A stretch of 11,434 nt of DNA from CAYTCZ01 sp964436315 (GCA_964436315.1 CAYTCZ010000122.1:1-11434), one strand, 5' to 3'. Positions 1 to 7,571 are shown, numbered from the stretch's first letter. The notes: generated by a model not told the origin, from the sequence alone. Made by a program: numbers and translations.

Positions 1-50
1 GCCGGCGGCTCCGGCAGTTAGTGTCCCCCCGCCGCCGAGCGAGGCGGCGC

Positions 51-1064
51 CTAGTCGCGACGAACGACCGCGAGTTCCTCCCAGAGAAGCCGCGCCCGGT
101 CTCGACGGCTCGCGCCTACAGGAACCTTCTCACGCAGGACCGCCTCGACCCGTACGGGCTTGGCACTCGGCCATTGCGCCGACAGCTCGGCACCAAACAG
201 AACGATCATCGCAGAGAGGTATACGAACAGGAGAAAGCCAAACAGCGCTCCAAGCGTGCCGTAGAGGGCGTTGTAGTTCGAGAAGTACGCGACGTAAATA
301 GCGAACCCTTGCGCCAGGAGGTTGAAGGCGATCGCAGCGATCAGCGAGCCTGGGATCACCGCGCGAGTGCGCGGCCGCGTGCTCGGCACGAGCCGATAGA
401 GAAAGGCGAAAGTCCCGAACGAGAGCAGGAGCGGAACGAGTACGCCTAGGCCCCAGGCGACCACTGACGACGCCGGCCCAAGAAACATGAAGGCCTTCTC
501 GAGCTCTTCCGTTGCGTTAGTGATCGCCTGGACGACTGCGGTCATCACAACAGAGACGACGAGCAAGAGACCAATGAAGGCCACAAGCGCGAAGTCGACG
601 AGCTTTCCGAGAAGGAACGAGTGGCGCTTTGGTACGGCCCACGCTGCGTCGAGCCCCGCACGGAGCGAAGCCATCATGCCGCTCGCAGCCCAAAAGAGTC
701 CGGCGAGGGCAAGGAGGCCGACCGCGCTAGCGGGGGTCGCCGCGCCGGAGACGATATTTCTGACGTCCTCGGCGCCGTCTACCGAGACCGGTAGCTGTTC
801 GACCAGTGTTTCAATCAGCCGGTCTTGGAGCGACTGGTTCTGGAGTATCAGCGCGGCTACTGAAGCGATCACGATCGCGAGCGGAACGATCGAGAACAAC
901 ACGTGGTACGACATCGCGGCCGCGAGCTGGGTGCAGTAGTGCCGCGAAAATCCCTTGATTGCACCCGGGAGTGCATACAGCAAATGCTTGCCAGTCGAAC
1001 TGAGGGAGCGCAGCCACCGACGAGGAAGTCGAACTCGACCCCGGTCGTCGGAGGTTTCCGCCAT
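51..1064 (-). CDS. YihY/virulence factor BrkB family membrane protein (downstream copy)
   Basis: A 337-residue integral membrane protein of the YihY/BrkB family; the molecular activity of the family is not settled (older names RNase BN and Bordetella resistance to killing). Six hydrophobic segments are visible at about residues 47-74, 108-130, 150-175, 197-223, 236-260 and 267-292. Family hallmarks are the SYHVLFSIVPL segment at the start of the first membrane span and the YNALYGTLGALFGFLLFVYL stretch leading into the last, followed by FGAELSAQWP. Both tails are charged and probably cytoplasmic. The ATG at 1064 has only a weak upstream AAGG. The gene starts 40 bp after the stop of a second BrkB gene on the same strand, so the two are likely co-transcribed and arose by tandem duplication. 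Family assignment is firm; function is unknown. Confidence 0.93.
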   Translation of the reverse strand: MAETSDDRGRVRLPRRWLRSLSSTGKHLLYALPGAIKGFSRHYCTQLAAAMSYHVLFSIVPLAIVIASVAALILQNQSLQDRLIETLVEQLPVSVDGAEDVRNIVSGAATPASAVGLLALAGLFWAASGMMASLRAGLDAAWAVPKRHSFLLGKLVDFALVAFIGLLLVVSVVMTAVVQAITNATEELEKAFMFLGPASSVVAWGLGVLVPLLLSFGTFAFLYRLVPSTRPRTRAVIPGSLIAAIAFNLLAQGFAIYVAYFSNYNALYGTLGALFGFLLFVYLSAMIVLFGAELSAQWPSAKPVRVEAVLREKVPVGASRRDRARLLWEELAVVRRD

Positions 1065-1104
1065 GCCGGGCCGACCTTACCGCCCGAGGGAGCCGAGTGA
1101 ACCT

Positions 1105-2106
1105 CTAGAGAAGCCGCCTCGCCCGCGCACGGATTCGGTCGAGGCGAGAGGCGTCCGGCGGGAGATCTTCCTTCATCGCCGCCTCGACTTCGCTGACACG
1201 CACGCGAGGCCACTCCGACGCAACCTCGGCGCCGAACAGAAAGACGCTCGCACCGAGGTAGACGAAGAACAGAAAGCCGATGATCGCGCCGATCGAACCG
1301 TAGACGGCGTTGTAGTTCGCGAAGTTCGCGAGGTAGAAGGCGAATCCGTTCTTGACAACCTCGAAGAGGAGTGCGCCCACGATTGCGCCCGGCAGTACTT
1401 CGCGCACACTCGGTCGAGTGGCCGGAACAACGTGGTACAGGAACACGAAGGCCGAGAACGACAGGAGGTACGGAGCGGCGACGGAGAGAAACCACGCGAT
1501 GCCGGAGGCACCACCGCCGAACGGTCCTAGGTCGTCGGCCGCGTTCTGAATGATCCGAACTGCGATCGTCATTCCGATCGACAGCCCGATCAGCAGTCCG
1601 AAAGAAGCCAGGAGGAATATCTCGACGGCCTTGGCCTTCACGAACGTGCGCCGCTGGGAGCGTTCGACATCCCACGCGGCGTTAAGTCCCTGACGGATCG
1701 CTCCCATCATGCCCCGAGCGGTCCAGAGGAGCGCGGCGAGGCTGATCAGACCGACCGCGCTGAGCGGTGTTGCGAGGCCGTCGACGGCACTCCGAAGGTC
1801 TTGCTCAGCGTCCGAGGAGAGCGGAATGGCGTCGAGCAACTCGCGCGTGAGGCTCTCCCGGACTGAGTCGTTGTTGAGCACGAGACCGACGATCGAGACG
1901 AAGAAGATGACGAGAGGAAAGATCGAGAAAAGGACGTGGTAGGAGATCGCGGCGGCGAGTTGCGGGCAGTAATCGTCGCTGTATTCCCGTGCGGAGCGGG
2001 CGAGCACGCTGAGAAGCTTGAGTCCGGTCCGCCGAGTCTCGCGGAGAAACCGCTCCGGCATTCCACGCCAGCGGTGGTATTTCGTTGCGTCGGTGGCATC
2101 GCTCAT
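1105..2106 (-). CDS. YihY/virulence factor BrkB family membrane protein (upstream copy)
   Basis: A 333-residue paralogue of the neighbouring BrkB protein with the same six-span layout and the same landmarks: QLAAAISYHVLFSIFPL near the first span, GMMGAIRQGLNAAWDVER after the second, and NYNAVYGSIGAIIGFLFFVY before the last, then FGAEVASEWPR. I take the ATG at 2106 as start because a GGTGG lies about eight bases upstream; an in-frame TTG at 2121 would add five residues. It is the first gene of a likely two-gene minus-strand unit. The two proteins align end to end but differ clearly in sequence, so the duplication is not recent. The family's biochemical role is unresolved. Confidence 0.93.
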   Translation of the reverse strand: MSDATDATKYHRWRGMPERFLRETRRTGLKLLSVLARSAREYSDDYCPQLAAAISYHVLFSIFPLVIFFVSIVGLVLNNDSVRESLTRELLDAIPLSSDAEQDLRSAVDGLATPLSAVGLISLAALLWTARGMMGAIRQGLNAAWDVERSQRRTFVKAKAVEIFLLASFGLLIGLSIGMTIAVRIIQNAADDLGPFGGGASGIAWFLSVAAPYLLSFSAFVFLYHVVPATRPSVREVLPGAIVGALLFEVVKNGFAFYLANFANYNAVYGSIGAIIGFLFFVYLGASVFLFGAEVASEWPRVRVSEVEAAMKEDLPPDASRLDRIRARARRLL

Positions 2107-2214
2107 GTTCGCTACCACCAAGGATAGGAGTGACGGGTGTTCCCGCCGGCCCTTGCCCGTAGGGTCGAGATGCCAGAGTCCGGCAGCCGTTCAGTTCAAC
2201 AGGAGGAGCCTTCC

Positions 2215-2236
2215 CGGGCCCGGCGGACCGGGCCCG
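2215..2236 (-). terminator. Hairpin downstream of the CMD-like gene
   Basis: A 9-bp perfect inverted repeat (CGGGCCCGG, loop CGGA, CCGGGCCCG) lies 14 bases beyond the stop of the minus-strand CMD-like gene. No T-tract follows on the minus strand, so it is either a weak or Rho-assisted terminator or just a stable transcript-end hairpin. Confidence 0.4.
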
Positions 2237-2249
2237 AGCGAAGAAATGG

Positions 2250-2600
2250 CTACGCGAGCCCCTCCTCGATATTGATCCCGAGTGCAAGAGAAATCTCGGG
2301 TGCTGCCGCGAGGACCTTTGGCAAGCCTACCTGTGGCGCGACCGCGATGAGTACACCCATGACCTCTTCAGGCGTCAGGCCCTCAGCCAGAGCCAGTGTG
2401 ACCTGCGTCAGATAGGAGGCGGGAGGGGCGTCCAACGCGATGAGTGCGGCGATCTTGGCAATCGAAAACGACCTCGGGTCGAGTCCGGATGCGTCTTGAA
2501 GCTCGAGCCGTGCGTTCAGAAGTCCCTCGAGAAACTCGACATCGCCTGAGGTGATGCTGCGAAATTGTTGTTCTGTGTCACGCGACACGCTTGCTGCCAT
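2250..2600 (-). CDS. Carboxymuconolactone decarboxylase (CMD/AhpD-like) family protein lacking cysteines
   Basis: A 116-residue, all-helical protein. The region from about residue 46 to 108 follows the CMD/AhpD fold pattern: a small-residue helix (SIAKIAALIALDAPPASYL), then the LAEGLTPEEVMGVLIAVAPQ turn-helix typical of the family, then VGLPKVLAAAPEISLALG. Enzymatic members carry a CxxC or a single Cys plus His in the first helix; here that position reads APPASYL and the whole protein contains no cysteine, so AhpD-type peroxidase chemistry is unlikely. Start ATG 2600 is preceded by AGGGGGAA, a good ribosome site. It sits 89 bp downstream of pgi on the same strand and may be co-transcribed, although no functional link is apparent. 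The family call is moderate to good; substrate and activity are unknown. Confidence 0.8.
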   Translation of the reverse strand: MAASVSRDTEQQFRSITSGDVEFLEGLLNARLELQDASGLDPRSFSIAKIAALIALDAPPASYLTQVTLALAEGLTPEEVMGVLIAVAPQVGLPKVLAAAPEISLALGINIEEGLA

Positions 2601-2689
2601 GTGTTCCCCCTTGATCGATTGTTCGCGAGCCTATCCGATGTCGTCGGCTGTCGGATTGCCGAGCAGTCCGGCCCCGCGAGGGCGACCCG

Positions 2690-4327
2690 CTAGGAGGCCC
2701 GCAGGCGACGATAGCGACGAATCAATTCATTCGTCGAACTGTCGTGCTCGAGAGTCGGCTCGGCTTCACTCTCAAGCTCGGGAACGATGCGATTTGCAAG
2801 GACTTTGCCGAGCTCAACACCCCACTGGTCGAACGAGTTGATGTGCCAGATCACGCCCTGCGTGAAGACGCTGTGCTCGTAGAGGGCGACGAGACTCCCG
2901 AGAGTCCGGGGGTCGAGTCGCTCCGCAAGGATCACACTCGACGGACGGTTGCCGTTGAAGGTTCGATGCGGTGCGAGCCACTTTGGCGTCCCCTCCGCAA
3001 GTACTTCTGCTTCCGCCTTGCCAAACGCCAGAGCCTCGGCCTGCGCAAACACATTCGCGTTGAGCAAATCGTGGTGGTTGCCCAGCGGGTTCAGGGACTG
3101 CGCAAAGGCGATGAAGTCACATGGAACGAGCCGCGTGCCCTGATGAATGAGCTGGTAGAAGGAATGCTGTCCGTTCGTCCCCGGCTCGCCCCAATAGACG
3201 GGGCCCGTCTCGTACTCGACGCGCCGTCCGTCTAGCCGTACGGACTTACCGTTGGACTCCATTGTCAGCTGCTGGAGATACGCCGGGAATCGCTTCAAGT
3301 ACTGGTCGTACGGCAGAACCGCAACGGTTTCGGCGCCGAAGAAGTCCGAGTACCAGACCGTGAGCAAGCCCATCAACACAGGCAGGTTCGCCTCGAATGG
3401 GGCTGTCCGGAAGTGCTCGTCCATCGCGTGGAAACCGGTGAGCATTTCTCGGAAGCCCTGATCGCCGACGGCGATCATCGTCGAGATGCCGATCGCGGAA
3501 TCCATCGAATATCGCCCCCCGACCCAATCCCAGAAGCCGAACATGTTCTCGGTGTCGATTCCGAACTCCGAAACCTCTCCGGCATTCGTCGAGACCGCGA
3601 CGAAGTGTTTGGCGATCGCGCTTTCAGCACCAACGGAAGTGACGACCCAGTCGCGCGCCGTCCTCGCGTTGGTCATCGTCTCGAGCGTCGTAAAGGTCTT
3701 CGACGACACGATGAAAAGAGTCTCCGCCGGGTTGAGGTCACGCGTCGCTTCCACGAAGTCCGTGCCGTCAACGTTCGAGACGAATCGGAAGCGGAGTTCG
3801 CGTTTCGAGTAGCGGCGGAGTGCCTCGTAGGCCATCACCGGGCCGAGGTCCGAGCCGCCGATGCCGATGTTCACGACGTTCCGAACTGGTAGTCCCGTCT
3901 GCCCCGTCCACTCGCCGTCACGAACGCGCCGTGCAAACGCGGACATCCGATCGAGCACGTTATGAACCTCATTGACGACGTCGACTCCGTCGAGAAGAAG
4001 CGAGGCCTCCGCCGGCATGCGAAGGGCGACGTGGAGAACGCTCCTGTCTTCCGTGCGGTTGATTCGCTCGCCGGCGAACATTGCGTCGATCCTGTCGCGT
4101 AGTCGGCACTCCTGCGCGAGTTTCACCAGCAGTCGTAGTGTCTCGTCCGTAACCCGGTGCTTCGAGTAGTCGAGGTAGAGGCCCGCGCCCTCGGCCGTCA
4201 GCCTCTGACCCCGTAAGGAATCGCGCTCGAAGAGCTCTCGGAGGTGGAGGGCCCGAATCTCGGCGTGATGGCGTCGCAGCTCATCCCACGAAGCGCATTC
4301 CTCGAGTGCGGTCTTGGTTGGATCCAT
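2690..4327 (-). CDS. pgi: Glucose-6-phosphate isomerase
   Basis: Cytosolic enzyme interconverting glucose 6-phosphate and fructose 6-phosphate in glycolysis and gluconeogenesis. The 545-residue length is normal for the long bacterial and eukaryote-like form. Visible landmarks: GIGGSDLGP (155-163) and SSKTFTT (208-214) for phosphate binding; the first family signature starting DWVGGRYSM (267-280); catalytic glutamate in MESNGK (E357); histidine in GTNGQHSF (H388); and the second signature ending SFDQWGVELGK with K508. No key residue is missing. I place the start at ATG 4327, just behind GAGGAGG; an in-frame ATG at 4366 would add 13 residues and run through the ribosome site. It diverges from the SHOCT gene across a 96-bp gap. 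Confidence 0.97.
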   Translation of the reverse strand: MDPTKTALEECASWDELRRHHAEIRALHLRELFERDSLRGQRLTAEGAGLYLDYSKHRVTDETLRLLVKLAQECRLRDRIDAMFAGERINRTEDRSVLHVALRMPAEASLLLDGVDVVNEVHNVLDRMSAFARRVRDGEWTGQTGLPVRNVVNIGIGGSDLGPVMAYEALRRYSKRELRFRFVSNVDGTDFVEATRDLNPAETLFIVSSKTFTTLETMTNARTARDWVVTSVGAESAIAKHFVAVSTNAGEVSEFGIDTENMFGFWDWVGGRYSMDSAIGISTMIAVGDQGFREMLTGFHAMDEHFRTAPFEANLPVLMGLLTVWYSDFFGAETVAVLPYDQYLKRFPAYLQQLTMESNGKSVRLDGRRVEYETGPVYWGEPGTNGQHSFYQLIHQGTRLVPCDFIAFAQSLNPLGNHHDLLNANVFAQAEALAFGKAEAEVLAEGTPKWLAPHRTFNGNRPSSVILAERLDPRTLGSLVALYEHSVFTQGVIWHINSFDQWGVELGKVLANRIVPELESEAEPTLEHDSSTNELIRRYRRLRAS

Positions 4328-4374
4328 CACCCTCCTCGCCGCTGCATTGATTACTACAACCTGCAAAGCATCGA

Positions 4375-4383
4375 TGTGATAAT
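4375..4383 (+). promoter_or_regulatory. Possible extended -10 promoter for the SHOCT gene
   Basis: TGTGATAAT fits an extended -10 box (TGn then GATAAT) and lies about 40 bases before the ATG at 4424, in the AT-richer divergent region shared with pgi. No convincing -35 sits at the usual distance, which is tolerable for an extended -10 site. Pattern evidence only. Confidence 0.35.
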
Positions 4384-4423
4384 TCGAGTCGACTTAACGA
4401 AATCACAGAGCAATGGAGGACAA

Positions 4424-4726
4424 ATGCCGTTTCGAAGACGTCCCGTATTGAGAACCGCCGCGGTCGCCGGCGGTGCCGCGTATGCGGGAAAGAAGGCGGG
4501 CGAACGAAGCGCTAATCAAGCTCAGCAGGAGGCCGAACAGGAGGCCCGTCTAGCGCAGCTCGAGGCACAACAGGCACAGCAAGCCCAACCGCAGGCCGCG
4601 GCGCCCGCAGGAGAATCGATGGATCAGAAGGTCGAGGAGCTCAAGAAGCTGGCCGAACTCAAAGAACAGGGCATCTTGACTGAAGAGGAATTCGCCGCGC
4701 AGAAGGCCAAGATTCTCGGCTCATAG
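4424..4726 (+). CDS. Small SHOCT-domain protein
   Basis: A 100-residue protein. The N-terminus is basic (MPFRRRP) and leads into a short small-residue hydrophobic stretch (AAVAGGAAYAG, about 12-22). A Q/A/E-rich region likely to be helical or coiled-coil follows (about 30-60), then a C-terminal SHOCT domain (about 66-100) with the typical KLAELKEQGILTEEEFAAQK core. SHOCT domains are short C-terminal oligomerisation modules found on many bacterial membrane and stress proteins; no enzymatic role is expected. ATG 4424 is chosen because GGAGGA lies at 4415-4420; the open frame extends upstream to 4244 but overlaps pgi. The gene is a single unit ending in a strong terminator. The basic-hydrophobic N-terminus resembles other actinobacterial SHOCT proteins, and membrane association is an inference. 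Confidence 0.88.
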   Translation: MPFRRRPVLRTAAVAGGAAYAGKKAGERSANQAQQEAEQEARLAQLEAQQAQQAQPQAAAPAGESMDQKVEELKKLAELKEQGILTEEEFAAQKAKILGS

Positions 4727-4735
4727 CGAGTGGGA

Positions 4736-4764
4736 AAAGAGCCCCGGGACGACCGGGGCTCTTT
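4736..4764. terminator. Strong bidirectional intrinsic terminator
   Basis: A 12-bp perfect stem (AAAGAGCCCCGG, loop GACGA, CCGGGGCTCTTT) lies between the convergent SHOCT gene (stop 4726) and DUF1269 gene (stop at 4781). The A-run on one side and T-run on the other make it usable in both directions. It is the best terminator in the window. Confidence 0.88.
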
Positions 4765-4780
4765 CGTATTGTGATAGAGA

Positions 4781-5305
4781 CTAGCTCGCGGTTTCTGCGG
4801 TCTCGCCCTGCTTGGTAAGCGCATCCTGGAAGACCTGCTGGGCGTCCTCGGAGAGTGTCGTGTTGATGATCTTCCCCTCACCCGCGTAGCGGCCGAGCGT
4901 CTTGATCGTTGCGTCCTTGTCGGCGTAGTTCACGAGCAGGAAGAGCCCAGAGCCCTCCTCCGGAATGCTCTCGGAAACCTCCTTGATCCATTTATCGTCA
5001 AGGCCCGCGTCTGTGAGCTTCCCGATCAAGGCCCCGACACCCATGCCAAGAAGCCAACCGCCGATCGGGGCAAGAAAGATGAGGCCGATCAAGAGGCCCC
5101 AGAAGCCTCCCCAGACCGCGCCTTTCCCGGCAGTCAGATCCATGGTCTGCTGAAGGTGCGCTTTCCCTTTCGAGTCTCTCGTGACCACGACCGCATCCGC
5201 GAGATCGATCTCGTGCTCCGCCTGCATGGCGGCCATGTTGGTGAGCAGCTCGGATGCCCGCGTGGGTTTATCAAAAGCGACAACGATAATTTCCTGCTGT
5301 GCCAT
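4781..5305 (-). CDS. DUF1269 domain-containing Gly-zipper membrane protein (A)
   Basis: A 174-residue DUF1269 protein. Residues 1-58 form a predicted alpha/beta domain beginning EIIVVAFDKPTRASELL with ADAVVVTRDSKGKAHL. Residues about 60-97 are a long glycine-rich hydrophobic hairpin (WGGFWGLLIGLIFLAPIGGW and GMGVGALIGKL) of the glycine-zipper type. A second alpha/beta part carries EEGSGLFLLVNYADKD and ends in a short polar tail. The ATG at 5305 is preceded by AAGGAG eight bases away; the frame stays open to 5347. It lies 85 bp downstream of a second DUF1269 gene and is probably in the same transcription unit. No biochemical function is established for the family; a role in membrane stress is inference from context. 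It closely resembles the broken copy at 8180-8573. Confidence 0.93.
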   Translation of the reverse strand: MAQQEIIVVAFDKPTRASELLTNMAAMQAEHEIDLADAVVVTRDSKGKAHLQQTMDLTAGKGAVWGGFWGLLIGLIFLAPIGGWLLGMGVGALIGKLTDAGLDDKWIKEVSESIPEEGSGLFLLVNYADKDATIKTLGRYAGEGKIINTTLSEDAQQVFQDALTKQGETAETAS

Positions 5306-5348
5306 AGGCAGATCTCCTTCTCGAATTCGGCTCCTACCGCCACCCAAA

Positions 5349-5371
5349 CGACCGGACGTCAGGACCGGTCG
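5349..5371 (-). terminator. Hairpin between the two DUF1269 genes
   Basis: A 7-bp stem (CGACCGG / CCGGTCG) with a 9-base loop lies 19 bases past the stop of the upstream DUF1269 gene and is followed by TTT on the minus strand. It may attenuate rather than fully end transcription into the next gene, because the two genes are only 85 bp apart. Confidence 0.45.
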
Positions 5372-5390
5372 CCCGAAGATGACGACGCCG

Positions 5391-5933
5391 TCAGCTCGAG
5401 CTTGACTCGTCGGTTACCGTCACCTGCTGGACGCCGAGCGCAGCGGCCGAATCGGCGTTGAGCGTCTTCTCGAGTAGCTTCGAATACCCCTCTAGACCGT
5501 CGATGAGCTGCTGGACCAGCTTGTCCTCCATCACGACGATGAGGGCGGAGGTCCCCGGCTCGAGGCTCTCGGCAGTCTCGTTCAGGAACGCATCAACTTC
5601 CTTGTCGGTCTGGTGAATCTTCGCAAGCTTCCCGGCCCCGGCACCAAGCGCGGCGCCTAGCGCCGTCGCCCCGAGAAACGCTGGTGGAAAGAGCAACCCG
5701 ATGATGCCCCCGATGACGGCGCCGCCGGCAGAGCTCTTACCGACCGAGGTCAAGCCGAGTTCCTTTGCCTCGATCTTGCCCGACTCCTCCTCATGCACCA
5801 TCACCCCACCATCGATGATCTCGATGATGCCCTGTTTCTCCATTTCTTCGACCTGTATAAGCGTGTTCTCGGCGCCGTCCTCCGTCCCAAACACAGCGAC
5901 GAGGACCTCGACATTCGATTGCTCTACGGCCAT
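5391..5933 (-). CDS. DUF1269 domain-containing Gly-zipper membrane protein (B)
   Basis: A 180-residue DUF1269 relative, clearly more divergent than copy A. The N-terminal alpha/beta part (NVEVLVAVFGTEDGAENTL, then GIIEIIDGGVMVHEEESGK) is followed by a Gly/Ala-rich hydrophobic hairpin at about 65-102 (GGAVIGGIIGLLFPPAFLG, ALGAALGAGAGKL) and a second alpha/beta part with EPGTSALIVVMEDK. The C-terminus is an unusual run of four serines after TVTDE. Start ATG 5933 has GAGAGGAG nine bases upstream. It is the first gene of a likely DUF1269 pair and is divergent from the lipoprotein gene across 146 bp. Proteins with this Gly-rich hairpin are expected to sit in or on the cytoplasmic membrane; function is unknown. 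Confidence 0.92.
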   Translation of the reverse strand: MAVEQSNVEVLVAVFGTEDGAENTLIQVEEMEKQGIIEIIDGGVMVHEEESGKIEAKELGLTSVGKSSAGGAVIGGIIGLLFPPAFLGATALGAALGAGAGKLAKIHQTDKEVDAFLNETAESLEPGTSALIVVMEDKLVQQLIDGLEGYSKLLEKTLNADSAAALGVQQVTVTDESSSS

Positions 5934-6079
5934 ACGGCTTCACTCCTCTCCAGTTCGTCGGCCCCGGTCTCGTTACGGCGTCATCATTTCACGGCCCGAC
6001 CGCCTCCGTCATCGAGTCGCATGCTGGCGATATGCGCTGGAAGACTCGTCCGCCTCCCTAACTAGACTCGAGCTCTCTG

Positions 6080-6766
6080 ATGCTTCGAGCAGGACGCCTC
6101 TCGAGAGCAACGGTTGCAGCGCTTCTCGCCTTCTTTGCACTCGCCATCCTTGTCGCCGGCTGTGGTCGTGAAGACATCGAAGAGGCGATCTCGACAATCC
6201 AGGAAGAGATCGAAGGCGGTGGCGGTGGCGGAGAGGGCGGTGGCGGAGAGGGCGGAGGCGGAGAGGGCGGAGGCGAAAATGGTGGCGGAGCAGCACCCGA
6301 ACCCGCGCCCGAGCCCATGCCCGAGCCTGCCCCGGAGCCGGCGCCTGAACCTGCACCCGAGCCGGCGCCTGAACCTCAGCCCTCGGACACCACCGATACG
6401 ACGGGGCAGGAGACCACGGGCGACGAGGGTATTCCGGCATGGGGTTGGGTCTTGATTGGCCTTGGCATCGCGCTCATTGTTCTCCTGATCTTCTTGCTCG
6501 GACGTCGATCGGGCAAAGGCGACGAGCCTGTCGCCGTGAAGAGCCCGACCGAGCGCCAAGAGATCCTCGTCGCCGCACTGAGCGGCTGGACGTCACAGGG
6601 ATGGACGATCGAGAGCCAGACGGCGCATACGGCAGTGCTTCGCCGAGGCAGTGAACGACGACAGTTGAGTGTCGACGAGTACGGAAGCTTCCATCAACTC
6701 GAGCTCGCTCCACCCGGCCAGCCTCCGGGCAGCCAGCCTCCGCCTCCCCCGCCGGGCAGCGTGTAA
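6080..6766 (+). CDS. Putative lipoprotein with Gly/Pro-Glu linker and second transmembrane segment
   Basis: A 228-residue protein that I cannot assign to a named family with confidence. Residues 1-28 form a signal peptide with a lipobox (LVAG before Cys28). A short acidic helix follows (EDIEEAISTIQEEIE, 31-45), then a Gly/Glu repeat (46-70), a Pro-Glu-Ala repeat (71-101), and a second membrane segment (about 119-141, IPAWGWVLIGLGIALIVLLI) ending in RRSGK. The C-terminal domain (155-210) has the pattern LSGWTSQGWTIESQTAHTAV then LRRGSERRQL, resembling a small domain found in actinobacterial membrane proteins, and the tail is proline-rich. With Cys28 lipidated outside and RR after the second span, the C-terminal domain would be cytoplasmic. 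No clear ribosome site precedes ATG 6080, so the start is less certain. The stop lies four bases from the convergent usp stop. Confidence 0.8.
   Translation: MLRAGRLSRATVAALLAFFALAILVAGCGREDIEEAISTIQEEIEGGGGGGEGGGGEGGGGEGGGENGGGAAPEPAPEPMPEPAPEPAPEPAPEPAPEPQPSDTTDTTGQETTGDEGIPAWGWVLIGLGIALIVLLIFLLGRRSGKGDEPVAVKSPTERQEILVAALSGWTSQGWTIESQTAHTAVLRRGSERRQLSVDEYGSFHQLELAPPGQPPGSQPPPPPPGSV
6217..6369 (+). repeat. In-frame low-complexity Gly-Glu and Pro-Glu coding repeats
   Basis: Two adjacent short-period coding repeats in the lipoprotein gene: a GAGGGCGG(T/A)GGC-type run encoding GGGGE units, and a GAGCC(T/G)GCNCC-type run encoding PEPA units. Both vary at third positions and keep the frame. They are length-variable by nature and a likely site of copy-number change among relatives. 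Confidence 0.8.
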
Positions 6767-6770
6767 AGCC

Positions 6771-7571
6771 CTAGCGGACGACGAGCACCGAGGCGGGCGC
6801 CTTGTGGGCGACCTTCTCGCTCACACTGCCAAGCCGCCGAAGTCCACCGTGGCCGGCGCTTCCTACGACCGTGATGTCTCCCGCCATGTCGACGAGGGCG
6901 TCGACCGGGTCGTTGTGGAGCTCGACAACGTCGAGCTCCGGCAGGTCGGGGAGCTTTGAACGGACATCCGCCGCGTCCACTCCGCGATGTTGCGCTATGA
7001 CGACGCGCAATGCAGCGTCCGCTTCGACGGCCAGCACTTGGGCAGCGTCGAAAGCCCGGAGCGAGGCCTCCGACCCGTCGACTCCGACGATGATCGAGCG
7101 CGGAAAACGAGCTGACTCGGCAGCTTCGCGGGCGAGGTACACCGAACACGGTGCCTCGTGGACGAGCCACGTTGCGACGCTTCCGCCGAGAATCCCAAGC
7201 GCGCGGCTCTCGTTTCGGACTCCGAGAGCGATCACGTCAGTCGTTTCGTCTTCGACCTCCTCCACCAGCCCATGCGTCGGTGAGCCGGTAACAACGACTG
7301 TTTCGACCTTTCGATCAGGTGGAGCCTCCTCGCGCGCCTTCTTGAGCGTCTCCTCGGTGGCCTCTTCGATCGCGCTGTACATGTCCGGGTCGTATTGTGG
7401 GATCGACCATTCCGTCCCGGTGAAACCAGCCGAGGGCATGACCACCGGCGGCTCGATCACGCTCACAAGTCGAAGTTCTACGTCAGGCGGCGCAAGCCGG
7501 ACAGCCTGCCGAACCGCCTCGAGGCTCTCCGGCGCACGGGAGATCCCGCAGATCACTCGACGGATCTTCAT
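6771..7571 (-). CDS. Universal stress protein, two UspA domains
   Basis: A 266-residue tandem-domain Usp, expected in the cytosol and probably nucleotide-binding in at least one half. Domain 1 spans about 4-146 (RRVICGISRAPESLEAVRQA to CSVYLAR) and domain 2 about 159-266 (SIIVGVDGSEASLRAFDAA to SVLVVR). The usual ATP-loop pattern is G-x2-G-x9-G-S/T. Domain 1 shows GVRN then GGS (117-131), with Asn in place of the second Gly. Domain 2 shows GSAGHGGLRRLGS, two residues shorter than the usual loop, a form that also occurs in actinobacterial Usps. Nucleotide binding is therefore plausible for domain 2 and less sure for domain 1. It lies 30 bp after the DUF4234 gene on the same strand, so the two are likely co-transcribed. 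The ribosome site before ATG 7571 is weak (GTGAG). Confidence 0.95.
   Translation of the reverse strand: MKIRRVICGISRAPESLEAVRQAVRLAPPDVELRLVSVIEPPVVMPSAGFTGTEWSIPQYDPDMYSAIEEATEETLKKAREEAPPDRKVETVVVTGSPTHGLVEEVEDETTDVIALGVRNESRALGILGGSVATWLVHEAPCSVYLAREAAESARFPRSIIVGVDGSEASLRAFDAAQVLAVEADAALRVVIAQHRGVDAADVRSKLPDLPELDVVELHNDPVDALVDMAGDITVVGSAGHGGLRRLGSVSEKVAHKAPASVLVVR

Noticed and set aside
1..50. GC-rich inverted repeats past the end of the first BrkB gene as a terminator
   Set aside because: A 7-bp stem (30-36 with 43-49) exists but no T-tract follows on the minus strand, and such stems are common in this base composition.
21..449. Open plus-strand frame of 142 codons at the left edge
   Set aside because: It lies opposite the 3' end of a clear BrkB gene, is Arg/Glu-rich as expected of an antisense frame in GC-rich DNA, and matches no family.
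955..1530. Long plus-strand frame of 191 codons
   Set aside because: Antisense to the upstream BrkB gene; charged low-complexity translation with no domain pattern.
2744..3235. Plus-strand frame of 163 codons inside pgi
   Set aside because: Antisense shadow of a gene whose catalytic motifs are all in place on the other strand.
6217..6369. TonB-like Pro-Glu periplasmic linker
   Set aside because: No TonB C-terminal domain is present, and the N-terminus carries a lipobox rather than a TonB anchor.
6062..6559. Minus-strand frames opposite the lipoprotein gene
   Set aside because: They are Arg/Pro/Leu repeat translations of the Gly/Pro-Glu coding repeat and lack any family features; the plus strand has a signal peptide, lipobox and membrane span.
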